A stretch of 64,000 bases of DNA, taken from the NCBI RefSeq assembly GCF_000012985.1, contig NC_007645.1, positions 2,262,501 through 2,326,500 on the forward strand, given 5' to 3'. Of the stretch, positions 39,899 to 49,801 are shown piece after piece; the stretch's first letter is position 1, and each line of letters opens with the position of its first letter. The position numbers and the translations under genes were made by a program. The DNA is from Hahella chejuensis KCTC 2396. Lineage in GTDB: Bacteria; Pseudomonadota; Gammaproteobacteria; Pseudomonadales; Oleiphilaceae. The notes below the pieces were generated by a model that saw only the letters and a program-made list of their open reading frames with translations, was not told the origin of the DNA and made no database searches.

Positions 39899-42800
39899 TT
39901 TGTTCAATAACCTACTTGTCACGTGCCCGAATCAAGGAGGGCTGTTCCTTATTCATGAGGGCGTTATTCATAAGCTGGATGATTTTAGTGCAACGGGGCT
40001 TGCTGTAAGTAGCGAAAGAATCGCCAGAGGCCTGCAGCCCTCCTCTGTAGTGGTGCATTGCCATAAGAAGTCTGACCCTGAATCCAGCGTTATGACAGCT
40101 ACAGCTGACGACATACATGATGTGTTGATAGCTGGCGACTATGTGTATTTTGTAGGCACATCTGGTAATGAAGTAATTAAAATTAATAGCGATTCTATAG
40201 AAGTGGATAGGTGGACTTTTGATGGAGAAGTGGACTCACTTCACATTAACTGCCTTGGTTTTTGGAATGAAAGAGTCGTTTTTTCTGCGTTTGGCGATTT
40301 TAAGCAACATCGTGAATATAAGGGAAAAACCAAAGAGGCAGGCTATGTAAAGGACTTGCTTAGTGGTAAGTATCTAATAAAAGGACTCTCTCAACCTCAC
40401 AGTCTGACGCCTTTAAATGGAAATTTATTGCTGGCGAACTCAGAAAAGAAAGAGATAGCCGAATATAGTAGCGCTGGGGAATTGATGCGTTCGAAGCTTC
40501 TGGGAGGCTATACACGAGGAATATGTGTCACTGATGATAAAATTTTCGTAGGTTTAAGCGCCTCTAGAAATCTTGACGACCCGGGAGTTAAAAGCGCCAC
40601 TGTTGTTGCTCTCGATAGGAACACATGGGAAGAGTTGGGACGTTTAGATCTGCTTGCCCCAGAAATTTATGAAATACATCAGGTAAGCGATAAGCGTTTG
40701 ATGTGTAGTGTGCTTGGGAAAGTGGCGTCTTATTCATCTTCAACGCTTGCCTTGGTTATTCAGGATCGTGAACAGGAAATAGTAGAGCTTAAGCAAGAGA
40801 TAAACGTGCGAGATTTGGAGGCACTATCGCTCAAGCAAGAAATTAAAGATCTGGATTTGGAGGCACTATCGCTCAAGCAAGAAATTAAAGATCTGGATTT
40901 GGAGGTGCTGTCGCTCAAGCAAGAAATTAAAGGTCTGGGTTTGGAGGTGCTGTCGCTCAAACGGGAAATTGGTGAGCGAGATATGGAAACCCTGTCGCTC
41001 AAGCAAGAGATTGGAGAGCGTGATTCGGAAATATGCCGCTTAAACCAAGTTGTAACAGAGAAATTAGCTAAGATCAGCTCCCTTGGTCAGGTCATTCTTG
41101 ATCAAGATGAAAAGATGGCCGTATTCACCAAGGCTGCTCATGAACATAAACAAACTATTAGTAACCTACAGCATATCATTACTCAAGTTGAGCATAGGCT
41201 GTCTGTATTTGCCGAAAAAGATAAGAGGATTGGAAAAGTGGTTTTGAGTAGACTGGAAAGCCGTAGTAAGTTGCTTTACTGGTATTGGAAGCTAATGCGG
41301 TCTCCTCTATTTGACTCTGAATGGTACCTAAAGAACTATCCAGATGTGGCTGAAAAAGGCGTTAATCCTCTTAAACACTATTTGGCGATAGGCTGGAAAG
41401 AGAGTAGGCAGCCAGGACCATATTTTGACAGTGAATACTATCGAACTCGCTATCCCGATATTGCAGGCTTAGACATGCCTCCTCTGGTTCATTACTGGCT
41501 GCATGGATGCTCCGAAGGGCGTCACCCTAATTCACTGTTTGATATGGACTGGGATCGACCTGAAGAAAATTTGGCGCCTATTTCGAATGAAGGTACTCGT
41601 AATTTAGCCGGACTGTCGACTTCTACTGACTCACTTCTAATAAGCGTAATTATTCCAACTTATAACAGAGGTAAGCTCCTGCCTGAAATTATTGCTGCAT
41701 GGCGCGAAGTAAATGCAGTGACAATGTTCCCGTATGAGATTATTTTCTCTGATGATGGTTCATCTGATGGTTCTGTCGAATTTCTTGAGACAGTGAATGG
41801 TCTGCCGTTAAAAGTGCTGCGTAATGCGCATGGAGGGGCTTCAAGTGCGCGAAATGCTGCAATTAGAGCTGCTTCAGGTGATAAGTTGCTTATCATCGGA
41901 GATGATATCTTCCCTGATCCTCAAATTCTTAATATTCATGCTGAAATATGCGAGCAGCTTGGACCTAAAGTCGCCACGCTAGGTGTTGTCGATTGGCACC
42001 AAGACCTCGATGTTAATCATCTGATGCATCATATTACAGAAATTGGAAATGAGCAGTTTAGTTATAATCGCCTTAAGGACAACGATTTTACTGATTTTCG
42101 GCACTTTTATACCTGTAATATCTGCGTTGATAGACGTTTTCTTCTTGAAGAAGATGTAATTTTTGACGAGCGATTTGACGAGTATGGATTCGAAGACATC
42201 GAGTTAGGTTATCGGCTGGCTAAACGCGGGCTCAAGTTATTTTATACCACGCGAGCAAAAGGCGATCATTATCATCCCTATGTGACGTCGAAGTTCTGTA
42301 AACGCCAAATTTCAGCAGGGAAAATGGCCGTGGTATTTGCAAGAATGCACTCGGGTATTGATATGCTATTGGGAGTTGCGTCACTTGAGAAAAAAGCGCG
42401 TAAGAATCGCACATCGCAATACTCTCAAGAGATGTGGCAACAGAGGTTGGATGCGCTTGTCAGTAGATGTGAGTACTACGAAGAGCTTATTGCGGCCACT
42501 CCTGATGATATTTCCATGGGCATTCGTAAATGCTTGAGCACTTTGTATGTGCATCTATTTCGGGCAATGTACGAATATGGAGTCATTCAAAAGCTGGGTG
42601 ACTATCCTAATTCTTTGGCGATTGCGATGGAAGCGCACTTCCCGGGGGGCGGATCAGATTATTGGGATAAGCTTGAGAAGAGTGTAAAGGAACCAGATGG
42701 TTTGTCTTCGGCTGAACTTTACAATCTGTGTGAGGCGCTTAATACAAGAAGCGAAAGAGATCTCCACTATGGTTCAAAGCAGCGCCGGCTGTTTGATGAA

Positions 42801-44732
42801 TTAATGCAGGCCCAGTTGCTGTTAGAGTCGCAGGTGACTCTGGTTAGTAAAATGGAAAGAGTCAGGCAATTGGCGTCAAGGGCGGTTTATCATCTTTTAA
42901 ACAATCCAAGATACTTAATCCATCGAGCAAGACAGCTAATCAGTGAAAATAAGGTTGGCGATAAGGTAAATGCCGTTAATACTGATGTCGCCACTGTTGT
43001 TAAGGCCATTCCAGCTCTTGTAGTTGACTCGCTTGGCTCGGAGACAAAGAGCTTGGTAGAGACTTTCCGTCGCACCTTTGGCGATACTGCAAAAGTGTAC
43101 GAATTGTTGCAGAATGGGATGCTGTCTCTTATCGAAGAGAGTGATCTCGGCAGCAACCCCATCATGCCGTCGGCTGCTGAAGCTACAATATTCTTTTGGC
43201 CAATGTCTTCCTCTGCTATTTCCTGCCCTGACCATTTGTACTCTGCTTATGTGGCGCTTATAGAGAACGGTTTAGATCTATCAATAATTTCTAACTCACT
43301 TACGTTAGATGGGAGCATCTGTATTGGAAACCTGCGTGATCATATGATCTTCTCGCGTGATATCGCTCATGCAGTTTTTGAAAATAAACTTAATCAGGCT
43401 CCGTTGCGGGGAAAAATACTTCGATTATTACCGACAAGGAGCAATGCTGCTGAAGCACGTATTAGTGAAGCGCTTGAATGCAGCCATATTGAAGTAGATG
43501 CGGATGGCTTCTTTTCCAGTCAGGTTAAACCTTCGTGCGGCTTGACACGATACGAGTCCCAGTATTTGCCGCCACGTGTAAATACAAAGCCAGTTATCTT
43601 TGTATTCCCCATTTTTTTAGCGGTAGGCGGCGTAGAGCGTAATACCGTTGAGATAATGAGGAAGCTGAATCGCCAATTTGAGTTTATCGTGATAACGATG
43701 GAGAGATTGCGTCCAGAGCAAGGCAGCTTGGCAGCTCAGGCTATGGACGTTGCGGCTCAAGTGATTGAAATGGCTGAGATTGTACGCCATGAAGACTATT
43801 TGCGCGTTTTGGCTCGATTAAAGACGAGTTTGAAACCTGAACTGGTTTGGGTTTGCAATGGCTCCCCTTGGTTTTGTGATAATGCGTCTTCTATTCGTCG
43901 TGTATTTCGCGATGTGCCGATTATTGATCAGGAAGTATATGATGTTGAGCAAGGGTGGATTACCCGTTACGGTGAACCTGGCATCAGGTCTTTTGACCAT
44001 TTTATTGCTGTTAATAAGAAGATTGAGCGACGCTTCCGTGAAGATTTTGGAATTGATCCAAAGCAGACGCATTTAATTTACTCTGCTGTTGATACTTTTC
44101 GTATTCAGCAGTTTAAGCAGTCGCAGCCTGATGAGGTTGCGCTGAGAGAAAAATTTGGGCTTCCCCAAGGGAAGAGGATATTTACGTTTGTAGCACGGCT
44201 TACGCAGCAGAAAAGACCTCTTGAGTTCCTAAAACTGGCAAAACTACGTTGCGATAATCAGGATGAGTATTTTGTGCTGGTCGGTGATGGCGAACTCGCT
44301 GATGAAGCTAATGCATTTATTGAGAAAAATGAACTAAAGAATGTAAAACGAATACCATATGTTGAAAATACACTTGAACTCCATGCCGTGACTGACGGAA
44401 TTATATTTACCTCAGCGTATGAGGGGCTGCCAATAGCGATGATTGAAGCATTGGCAATGGGAGTTCCTGCGTTTGCAACTGATGTAGGCGATATTGCAGA
44501 TGTAGTGAGTGAATACTATGGCGGTGGCGTGATTTCGGTAAATTTATCAGATATTGATATAAACTCTGAATTCGAAAGTTGGCTTAGAAACCATCAGAAA
44601 TATCAGATGGAATTGAAGGCTCGAGAACAGGATATACTTGATCGTTTTTCCAGCTCGAATATAGCAAAGCAGTATGTTGATTGTTGGAATGGGGCGATTA
44701 GTCAATACAAGAAGCAAGGTGTAACAGTATGA
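39891..44732 (+). CDS. Giant multi-domain glycosyltransferase (propeller, coiled coil, GT2, GT4)
   Basis: A 1613-residue protein with an unusual stack of modules. Residues ~1-290 look like a beta-propeller (recurring GGLFLIHEG, ADDIHDVLIAGDYVYFVGTS, LTPLNGNLLLANS), similar to DUF4915-type domains. Residues ~295-455 are a coiled coil, partly built from a 14-residue tandem repeat. Residues ~472-556 hold two copies of a FDSE-W/Y-YLxxYPD...GxxPLxHY motif common in rhamnan-type transferases. A GT2 domain (SVIIPTYNRG near 583; SDDGSSDGS near 620; EYGFEDIELGYRLAKRG near 765) follows. A GT4 domain fills ~1234-1600 (AVGGVERNTVEIM, FVARLTQQKRPLEF, SAYEGLPIAMIEALAMG). The start overlaps the ATPase gene by 8 bp, and the stop overlaps the epimerase by 4 bp. 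It probably builds or caps the exported glycan. Confidence 0.85.
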   Translation: MNDLFNNLLVTCPNQGGLFLIHEGVIHKLDDFSATGLAVSSERIARGLQPSSVVVHCHKKSDPESSVMTATADDIHDVLIAGDYVYFVGTSGNEVIKINSDSIEVDRWTFDGEVDSLHINCLGFWNERVVFSAFGDFKQHREYKGKTKEAGYVKDLLSGKYLIKGLSQPHSLTPLNGNLLLANSEKKEIAEYSSAGELMRSKLLGGYTRGICVTDDKIFVGLSASRNLDDPGVKSATVVALDRNTWEELGRLDLLAPEIYEIHQVSDKRLMCSVLGKVASYSSSTLALVIQDREQEIVELKQEINVRDLEALSLKQEIKDLDLEALSLKQEIKDLDLEVLSLKQEIKGLGLEVLSLKREIGERDMETLSLKQEIGERDSEICRLNQVVTEKLAKISSLGQVILDQDEKMAVFTKAAHEHKQTISNLQHIITQVEHRLSVFAEKDKRIGKVVLSRLESRSKLLYWYWKLMRSPLFDSEWYLKNYPDVAEKGVNPLKHYLAIGWKESRQPGPYFDSEYYRTRYPDIAGLDMPPLVHYWLHGCSEGRHPNSLFDMDWDRPEENLAPISNEGTRNLAGLSTSTDSLLISVIIPTYNRGKLLPEIIAAWREVNAVTMFPYEIIFSDDGSSDGSVEFLETVNGLPLKVLRNAHGGASSARNAAIRAASGDKLLIIGDDIFPDPQILNIHAEICEQLGPKVATLGVVDWHQDLDVNHLMHHITEIGNEQFSYNRLKDNDFTDFRHFYTCNICVDRRFLLEEDVIFDERFDEYGFEDIELGYRLAKRGLKLFYTTRAKGDHYHPYVTSKFCKRQISAGKMAVVFARMHSGIDMLLGVASLEKKARKNRTSQYSQEMWQQRLDALVSRCEYYEELIAATPDDISMGIRKCLSTLYVHLFRAMYEYGVIQKLGDYPNSLAIAMEAHFPGGGSDYWDKLEKSVKEPDGLSSAELYNLCEALNTRSERDLHYGSKQRRLFDELMQAQLLLESQVTLVSKMERVRQLASRAVYHLLNNPRYLIHRARQLISENKVGDKVNAVNTDVATVVKAIPALVVDSLGSETKSLVETFRRTFGDTAKVYELLQNGMLSLIEESDLGSNPIMPSAAEATIFFWPMSSSAISCPDHLYSAYVALIENGLDLSIISNSLTLDGSICIGNLRDHMIFSRDIAHAVFENKLNQAPLRGKILRLLPTRSNAAEARISEALECSHIEVDADGFFSSQVKPSCGLTRYESQYLPPRVNTKPVIFVFPIFLAVGGVERNTVEIMRKLNRQFEFIVITMERLRPEQGSLAAQAMDVAAQVIEMAEIVRHEDYLRVLARLKTSLKPELVWVCNGSPWFCDNASSIRRVFRDVPIIDQEVYDVEQGWITRYGEPGIRSFDHFIAVNKKIERRFREDFGIDPKQTHLIYSAVDTFRIQQFKQSQPDEVALREKFGLPQGKRIFTFVARLTQQKRPLEFLKLAKLRCDNQDEYFVLVGDGELADEANAFIEKNELKNVKRIPYVENTLELHAVTDGIIFTSAYEGLPIAMIEALAMGVPAFATDVGDIADVVSEYYGGGVISVNLSDIDINSEFESWLRNHQKYQMELKAREQDILDRFSSSNIAKQYVDCWNGAISQYKKQGVTV
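40773..41024 (+). repeat. 42-bp in-frame tandem repeat (about 6 units) encoding coiled coil
   Basis: Unit starts (TTGGAG or variants) fall at 40815, 40857, 40899, 40941, 40983 and 41025, exactly 42 bp apart; a diverged first unit begins near 40773. The two best copies (40815-40856, 40857-40898) are nearly identical. Each encodes 14 residues of the form LEALSLKQEIKDLD, i.e. two heptads, so unit gain or loss would keep the reading frame and lengthen or shorten the rod. Confidence 0.92.
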
Positions 44733-45685
44733 ATGCGCCAAACGTCTCCCGCGTTTTGATACTCGGCGGTATGGGCTTTATAGGGCAGCATCTGACACAA
44801 GCTTGTCGCTCTGCTGGAATGACTGTAAGAGTTGCAGACATGTTTTTGCCTGCTTCTGAAGTGAGACAAGACGGAGTTGAATACGTTGAGGGAGATTACA
44901 AGGACCCGGGCTTCCTAGAAAGTATACTTGAAGAAATCGACTCTATTGTGCATCTTGTTCATGACACAATGATTCTTAATCAAGAGTGCAGCATGGATGT
45001 TGAGTTTGAGCGTAATGTCCGACCTGCAATGCAACTTATGGATATGTGTTGCTCGAAGAAAATTGGGAAATTTTTATTTGTATCTTCTGGTGGCACTGTT
45101 TATGGAAATCAGTTGAGCCGTCAGCCTATTGCCGAAAGCTCATCTACAAAGCCGATTTCTTTATACGGAACTTCTAAGCTGATTATAGAGAATATTGGGT
45201 TTCTCTATAATGTTCAGAAAAATTTACCCTTTATTGTTGCGCGTCCCGGTAATGCATATGGGCCTGGACAGAAGCCGTTTCGTGGCCAGGGCTTTGTTGC
45301 AACTGCATTTGCTTCTGCCCTGAAGGGGGAAGTATTGAATATTTTTGGTGACGGGTCGGTTGTTCGAGATTACATACACGCCCGCGATCTGGCTGATGCG
45401 CTAGTTGCCATACTCAGGTTTGGCAAACTTGGTGAAGCATACAATATTGGAACATCTAACGGCGTCGCACTGCACACTTTGTTAAATGAGTATATAACTC
45501 CAATATTAGAAGACGATGGTTACAGTTTGCAGTGTCAATACACTCCTCCTCGAGGTGTAGATGTGCCATACAACGTATTATCGAATGATAAGCTACGCCG
45601 CGACACGAACTTCTCTCCAAGTATCGAGCTTCGTGATGGTTTGCGCGAAACCTTAATGTGGCTAAAGAATTTTAAATTAATGTGA
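44729..45685 (+). CDS. NAD-dependent sugar epimerase/dehydratase
   Basis: A 318-residue extended short-chain dehydrogenase of the UDP-glucose 4-epimerase (GalE/WcaG) type. The NAD-binding glycine motif is ILGGMGFIGQHL at the N-terminus, the catalytic YxxxK is in SLYGTSKLIIENIG near residue 148, and the substrate loop RPGNAYGPGQKPFRGQGFVA is present. It probably makes or interconverts a nucleotide sugar for the adjacent transferases; the actual sugar is not predictable. Overlaps the giant transferase by 4 bp (ATGA). Confidence 0.9.
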   Translation: MNAPNVSRVLILGGMGFIGQHLTQACRSAGMTVRVADMFLPASEVRQDGVEYVEGDYKDPGFLESILEEIDSIVHLVHDTMILNQECSMDVEFERNVRPAMQLMDMCCSKKIGKFLFVSSGGTVYGNQLSRQPIAESSSTKPISLYGTSKLIIENIGFLYNVQKNLPFIVARPGNAYGPGQKPFRGQGFVATAFASALKGEVLNIFGDGSVVRDYIHARDLADALVAILRFGKLGEAYNIGTSNGVALHTLLNEYITPILEDDGYSLQCQYTPPRGVDVPYNVLSNDKLRRDTNFSPSIELRDGLRETLMWLKNFKLM

Positions 45686-45698
45686 GAATGTAATAGCT

Positions 45699-46643
45699 AT
45701 GAGCCTTGTATCAGTTGTTATACCCAGCTATAACCATGCCCATTATATCAGGGAGGCAGTGGAAAGTGTTCTCTCTCAATCTTATACCAACTTGGAGTTG
45801 ATCGTCATTGATGATGGCTCCAGCGATGCATCACTCGACTACTTACGCAGTGTGGATGACCCTCGATATACATTAATAGAGCAGGAAAATGCGGGGGCTC
45901 ATAATGCTATTAACAAAGGATTGTCTCTAGCAAAAGGCGACTATCTTGCAATTCTAAACTCCGATGACATCTTTCATAGGGAAAGGCTTTCTGAGTGTGT
46001 AGAAAGGCTGCAGCAAGGCGCAGATTTAGTAGCAACATGGATTGAGATAATAGACAACAAAAGTAAGGTGCTTGGTGTTAAAGAAGGGTGGCGGAATATG
46101 CTGCCCTGGACCATTAAAAAGCCGGATGCACGACTTATTGGGGCGGATGACTTTAAGTTAAATTTGCTGTTTTCTAACTTCGTGTCTACAACGAGCAATG
46201 TAGTCTTTTCTCGCAAGGTATATGAGGCAGTCGGTGGTATGCGTAATCTACGATTCGCACATGACTGGGATTTTTTATTAAGGGTTGCTCTGAAATTTCG
46301 ATGTGAGCTTCTGGAAAAGCCTCTTTTGAAATATAGGATTCACTCTACAAACACTATTTCATCAAATCGTGCGTGGATGCTGTTTGAAATCTGTTGGATT
46401 TTTGCAGTTCATCTAAAGAACTTTTCAGGCGAATTACTATTGCAGTCTACTGAATTGGAACGATTCTCTCATGGTCTTGACCTGATGGCTAACTCAATAA
46501 ATTTGCAGGGTAATGATAAAGTTTTTTGGATGCTTATGCAGTACATTGCGGCGCATCAGAAAATAGAAAATTTTTCACCGGAAGAAGTACTGTTGAATCG
46601 TGAGGAATTAAGAGCTGAGTTTATCCGCTATATAAATGTATAG
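45699..46643 (+). CDS. GT2-family glycosyltransferase
   Basis: A 314-residue GT-A fold transferase. The N-terminus SVVIPSYNHAHYIREAVESV, the first acidic block VIDDGSSDASLDYL and the donor-metal motif LNSDDIFHRERL (DxD-like) are diagnostic. The terminal ~100 residues are helical. It lies 13 bp after the epimerase in the island operon. Probably adds one sugar of the exported polymer at the cytosolic face; donor and linkage unknown. Confidence 0.9.
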   Translation: MSLVSVVIPSYNHAHYIREAVESVLSQSYTNLELIVIDDGSSDASLDYLRSVDDPRYTLIEQENAGAHNAINKGLSLAKGDYLAILNSDDIFHRERLSECVERLQQGADLVATWIEIIDNKSKVLGVKEGWRNMLPWTIKKPDARLIGADDFKLNLLFSNFVSTTSNVVFSRKVYEAVGGMRNLRFAHDWDFLLRVALKFRCELLEKPLLKYRIHSTNTISSNRAWMLFEICWIFAVHLKNFSGELLLQSTELERFSHGLDLMANSINLQGNDKVFWMLMQYIAAHQKIENFSPEEVLLNREELRAEFIRYINV

Positions 46644-46678
46644 GGCGCTTTGTTTACTAATGGATATACAGAATCTCA

Positions 46679-47668
46679 ATGACTGTTACGACCATCATTG
46701 TTAATTACAATAGCGGAGCTTTACTTGACGAATGTCTTAAGCACTTGGAAGCGCAGACTGTTCGTTCAGATAAAATTATTGTAGTTGATAATGCTAGTGT
46801 TGATGGCTCTCAGGACATTGCAAGAGCATTTTCTAATGTCGATGTGCTTCTGCTTAACGAAAACCTTGGCTTTGCAGGCGGCAATAATTTAGCGCTATCA
46901 GGTGTGGATACGGAGTTTGTTGCACTGTTAAACCCTGATGCTTTCCCAGAACCTGATTGGCTTGAGATGCTGCTCATTGCGGCGAGTGAAAATCCTGACG
47001 TAGGCGCATTTGGATCTCGCCAGCTTTGTAGCGACGCCAACTTGATACTGGATGGGGTTGGCGATAGTTACCATGTCAGTGGATTAGTTTGGCGTGATCG
47101 ACATGGCGCGAAGCAGCAACCCAATGATCTGGTTACAAGAGAAATTTTTTCACCATGCGCTGCAGCGGCATTGTATCGAAGGAAGGCATTGCTTGATATC
47201 GGAGGGTTTGACGAAGATTATTTTTGCTATGTTGAGGACGTAGACATAGGGTTTCGTCTGCGTTTGGCTGGTTATAAGTCAATGTATGTTCCGAGTGCGG
47301 TGGTTTATCATGTTGGATCGGCAACCACAGGTGGACAGAGAAGCGACTTCTCTGTTTATCATGGTCACCGAAACTTAGTGTGGACCTTTATAAAAAACAT
47401 GCCATCTTATTTATTCTGGCTGCTTTTACCGTTGCATATTTTGATGAACTTAGCGACGGTGTTGCTATTTATTTTAAGAGGGCAGGGAAGAGTTATTCTT
47501 AGGGCTAAATGGCACGCAATAAAAGGGGCGCCTAGGGCCTTTGAGAAGAGAAGGGATATTCAGTCCGGTCGAGTTGCTAAAGTAGCTGATGTCTGGAGGT
47601 CTCTGAATAAGCGCTCGCCCAGCTTAAACAAGCTTCTTCCTGCTAAGTTAAAAAGGAGTGCTGACTAA
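46679..47668 (+). CDS. GT2-family glycosyltransferase (rhamnosyltransferase-like)
   Basis: A 329-residue transferase with TTIIVNYNSGALLDECLKHL, VVDNASVDGS and LLNPDAFPEPDWLEML (metal-binding NPDAF), plus a mid-domain RKALLDIGGFDEDYFCYVED, which is the EDVD acceptor/catalytic segment. After residue ~240 there is a hydrophobic stretch (YLFWLLLPLHILMNLATVLLF), so it is probably membrane-associated. Pattern resembles WbbL/rhamnosyltransferases. Last gene of the AT-rich island; 190 bp separate it from the convergent cmoB. Confidence 0.9.
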   Translation: MTVTTIIVNYNSGALLDECLKHLEAQTVRSDKIIVVDNASVDGSQDIARAFSNVDVLLLNENLGFAGGNNLALSGVDTEFVALLNPDAFPEPDWLEMLLIAASENPDVGAFGSRQLCSDANLILDGVGDSYHVSGLVWRDRHGAKQQPNDLVTREIFSPCAAAALYRRKALLDIGGFDEDYFCYVEDVDIGFRLRLAGYKSMYVPSAVVYHVGSATTGGQRSDFSVYHGHRNLVWTFIKNMPSYLFWLLLPLHILMNLATVLLFILRGQGRVILRAKWHAIKGAPRAFEKRRDIQSGRVAKVADVWRSLNKRSPSLNKLLPAKLKRSAD

Positions 47669-47858
47669 ATAAATTATAGCTCGAAAAGCATTCAGCTAGG
47701 ATATCTTTTAAATGTTTTTGCAATCCACATGAGGCATTTAGAAGCAGATCCTAATAACACTTCTCTCCGAGGCTCCTCTGACGTCATTGGCGGTTTCTAC
47801 AGTAGACAATTGAGAGTTCTGCCTTGGATACTGTCAATTGGGCATCATTCTTAAAAAA

Positions 47859-48833
47859 TTAAGGCTTCCGGGCCACCAAAACCGCGCGAGCTGGAGCGGG
47901 GTAGCCTTCCACTGTTCTGCTGAAATCCTCGGGGTCGAGAAAGTCCTTGAGAGACTGGAAGGTCATCCAGTCCGTCTGGCGTTGTTCATCCAGTGAGGTG
48001 ACGCCCTCATCCACAATACGGACGTCTTCGAAGCCGCAGCGCTCCAGCCAGCGTTTGGTGGCCAGTGAGCTGCCGATAAACCAGACATTGCGCATTTGCG
48101 CGTAGCGATCCAGCGGGGTCAGGACGGTGTTTTCGTCGCCGGGAACGATCAGTGTTTCCAGCACCAGTTCTCCGCCTGGTCGCAGGGCCGCTTTCAGCTC
48201 ATCTATATGGTCGAACGGAGAACGACGGTGGTACAGCACGCCCATGGAGAAGACGGTGTCGAAGGCGTCCATGTTGGGCGGCAGGTCTTCTGAGCGTAGC
48301 GGCAGGTAATAAACTGGCGCGGTGGGCGCGTATTTTTTAACGCAGTGGAACTGGAACAGAAACTTGGGCGAAGGGTCCACGCCGAGGACGAACTGCGCGC
48401 CTTCACCCAGCATGCGCCAGCAGTGGTAGCCGCTGCCGCAGCCGACATCCAGCACAAAGCGACCTTTCAATGGGCTTAAATGCGGGGCGACGCGCGTCCA
48501 TTTCCAGTCAGAGCGCCACTCTGTGTCGATGTGATTTCCAAAAAAATTGAAGGGGCCTTTGCGCCAGGGATGCAGGCCGCGTAATCCTTTGATGAGCGAC
48601 TCCTGCTCTTCTGGATCAAGGTCTCCTTCTGCGCCGATCATCAATGTGTCGACGTCGAACTGTATTTGGCTCGCCTGCGCTGTAGGCAACTGCTGCAGGG
48701 CGTTCCACCAGCCTTCATAGTCGCCATGGGTGCGAGAGTAATAACGCTCATCCAACACGCGCTCGAAGTCGGGGATAAAGCGCTGCAGACGGTTTTTGTC
48801 GGCGTGAGCCAGGAAGTCGTCGAAACGGATCAT
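47859..48833 (-). CDS. cmoB: CmoB, tRNA carboxymethyltransferase
   Basis: A 324-residue enzyme (E. coli 323) that transfers the carboxymethyl group from carboxy-SAM to 5-hydroxyuridine-34 of tRNA, forming cmo5U. Visible are the family pieces [20 protein letters not shown], the nucleotide motif [20 protein letters not shown] near residue 127, and [19 protein letters not shown]. Its first codons overlap the cmoA stop by 4 bp, giving the cmoA-cmoB operon that makes and uses Cx-SAM. Confidence 0.96.
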   Translation of the reverse strand: MIRFDDFLAHADKNRLQRFIPDFERVLDERYYSRTHGDYEGWWNALQQLPTAQASQIQFDVDTLMIGAEGDLDPEEQESLIKGLRGLHPWRKGPFNFFGNHIDTEWRSDWKWTRVAPHLSPLKGRFVLDVGCGSGYHCWRMLGEGAQFVLGVDPSPKFLFQFHCVKKYAPTAPVYYLPLRSEDLPPNMDAFDTVFSMGVLYHRRSPFDHIDELKAALRPGGELVLETLIVPGDENTVLTPLDRYAQMRNVWFIGSSLATKRWLERCGFEDVRIVDEGVTSLDEQRQTDWMTFQSLKDFLDPEDFSRTVEGYPAPARAVLVARKP

Positions 48834-49576
48834 TTTATAGCCAGAAAAGAAACGAAGTTAAAACATTGGAACCATAAGTAAGCTTGGCTGAAGCCGGCTC
48901 GTTGCAGACGCTCAATATGCGCCTCGATGGTTTCCGGCACCAGGACGTTCTCCAGGGCGCTGCGTTTTTGCGCGATTTCCAGGTCACTGTAGCCCCGAGA
49001 ACGTTTGAAGTCATGATGAAGATCGAACAGGGTATGCTGCTTATCCGTGTCGGCGAACTCGATTTTCTCGGACAGCACCATCGCCCCGCCGGGTTTCATA
49101 TTGACTGCGATGCGATGCAGCAGATCTTCCCGTTGCGCCAAAGGAATGAACTGCAGCGTGAAGTTCATGACAGCGATGGAGGCGTTTTCGATGGGCGTGC
49201 TTAGAATATCCTGACACAGTATTTCTGTGGGAATGACGCTGGGCATCCGCTCCATGTTCACCCGACAACGCTCCACCATGGCGGCGGAGTTGTCGACGCC
49301 GATCACCTTGGGCTTGTTGTCGGATTCATTGAAATGTTTCAGATTGCTGCGGATAGCGAGGGTGGAGGCGCCCAGCGAGCAACCCAGATCGTAGCAATGG
49401 GCGCCCGCCTGGGCGTAGCGCCGGGAAATAACGCCGATCATTTCCAGCATCATGGCGTACCCAGGCACCGAACGGTTAATCATATCCGTGAATACGTGCG
49501 CCACCCGCTCATCAAATTCGAAAGCGCCGACGGCGCCTTTGGCGTCTTGGTAGATTTGGTCTTTGCTGTCGCTCAT
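48830..49576 (-). CDS. cmoA: CmoA, carboxy-SAM synthase
   Basis: A 248-residue enzyme (E. coli 247) that makes carboxy-S-adenosyl-methionine from SAM and prephenate. Family features: [20 protein letters not shown] at the N-terminus, [19 protein letters not shown] near residue 60, and [20 protein letters not shown]. It is the first gene of cmoA-cmoB. Prephenate is also the oxygen donor reported for UbiUV, so two prephenate-using pathways lie in this window. Confidence 0.96.
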   Translation of the reverse strand: MSDSKDQIYQDAKGAVGAFEFDERVAHVFTDMINRSVPGYAMMLEMIGVISRRYAQAGAHCYDLGCSLGASTLAIRSNLKHFNESDNKPKVIGVDNSAAMVERCRVNMERMPSVIPTEILCQDILSTPIENASIAVMNFTLQFIPLAQREDLLHRIAVNMKPGGAMVLSEKIEFADTDKQHTLFDLHHDFKRSRGYSDLEIAQKRSALENVLVPETIEAHIERLQRAGFSQAYLWFQCFNFVSFLAIK

Positions 49577-49801
49577 TTTCCGCTCGCTCCTGTCAGGGCG
49601 CGCATTTTACCGCCCCGGCCCATACAGGGTCCAGTCGCCTGGCGCGGTCTGAGCTTTGATGACTGGCGCATAAGGCGCTCAAACCGCAAGAGAACGCTAG
49701 ACTTTGCGTCTTAACCCATCTTTAATTGGCGGTTGTGCGCCATTGGCCAAAAAATTTGAGAAGCATTTATTGAAAAGATAGAGAGGATAGCGGGCAGGTT
49801 T

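Noticed and set aside
40773..41024. Regular 42-bp repeats as a possible CRISPR array
   Set aside because: They are contiguous coding repeats without unique spacers, in frame with a coiled coil.
47669..47858. Imperfect CAATTGA/TCAATTG repeat at the right edge of the polysaccharide island as an att site
   Set aside because: Only seven bases per arm, inverted rather than direct, and no counterpart at the left edge.
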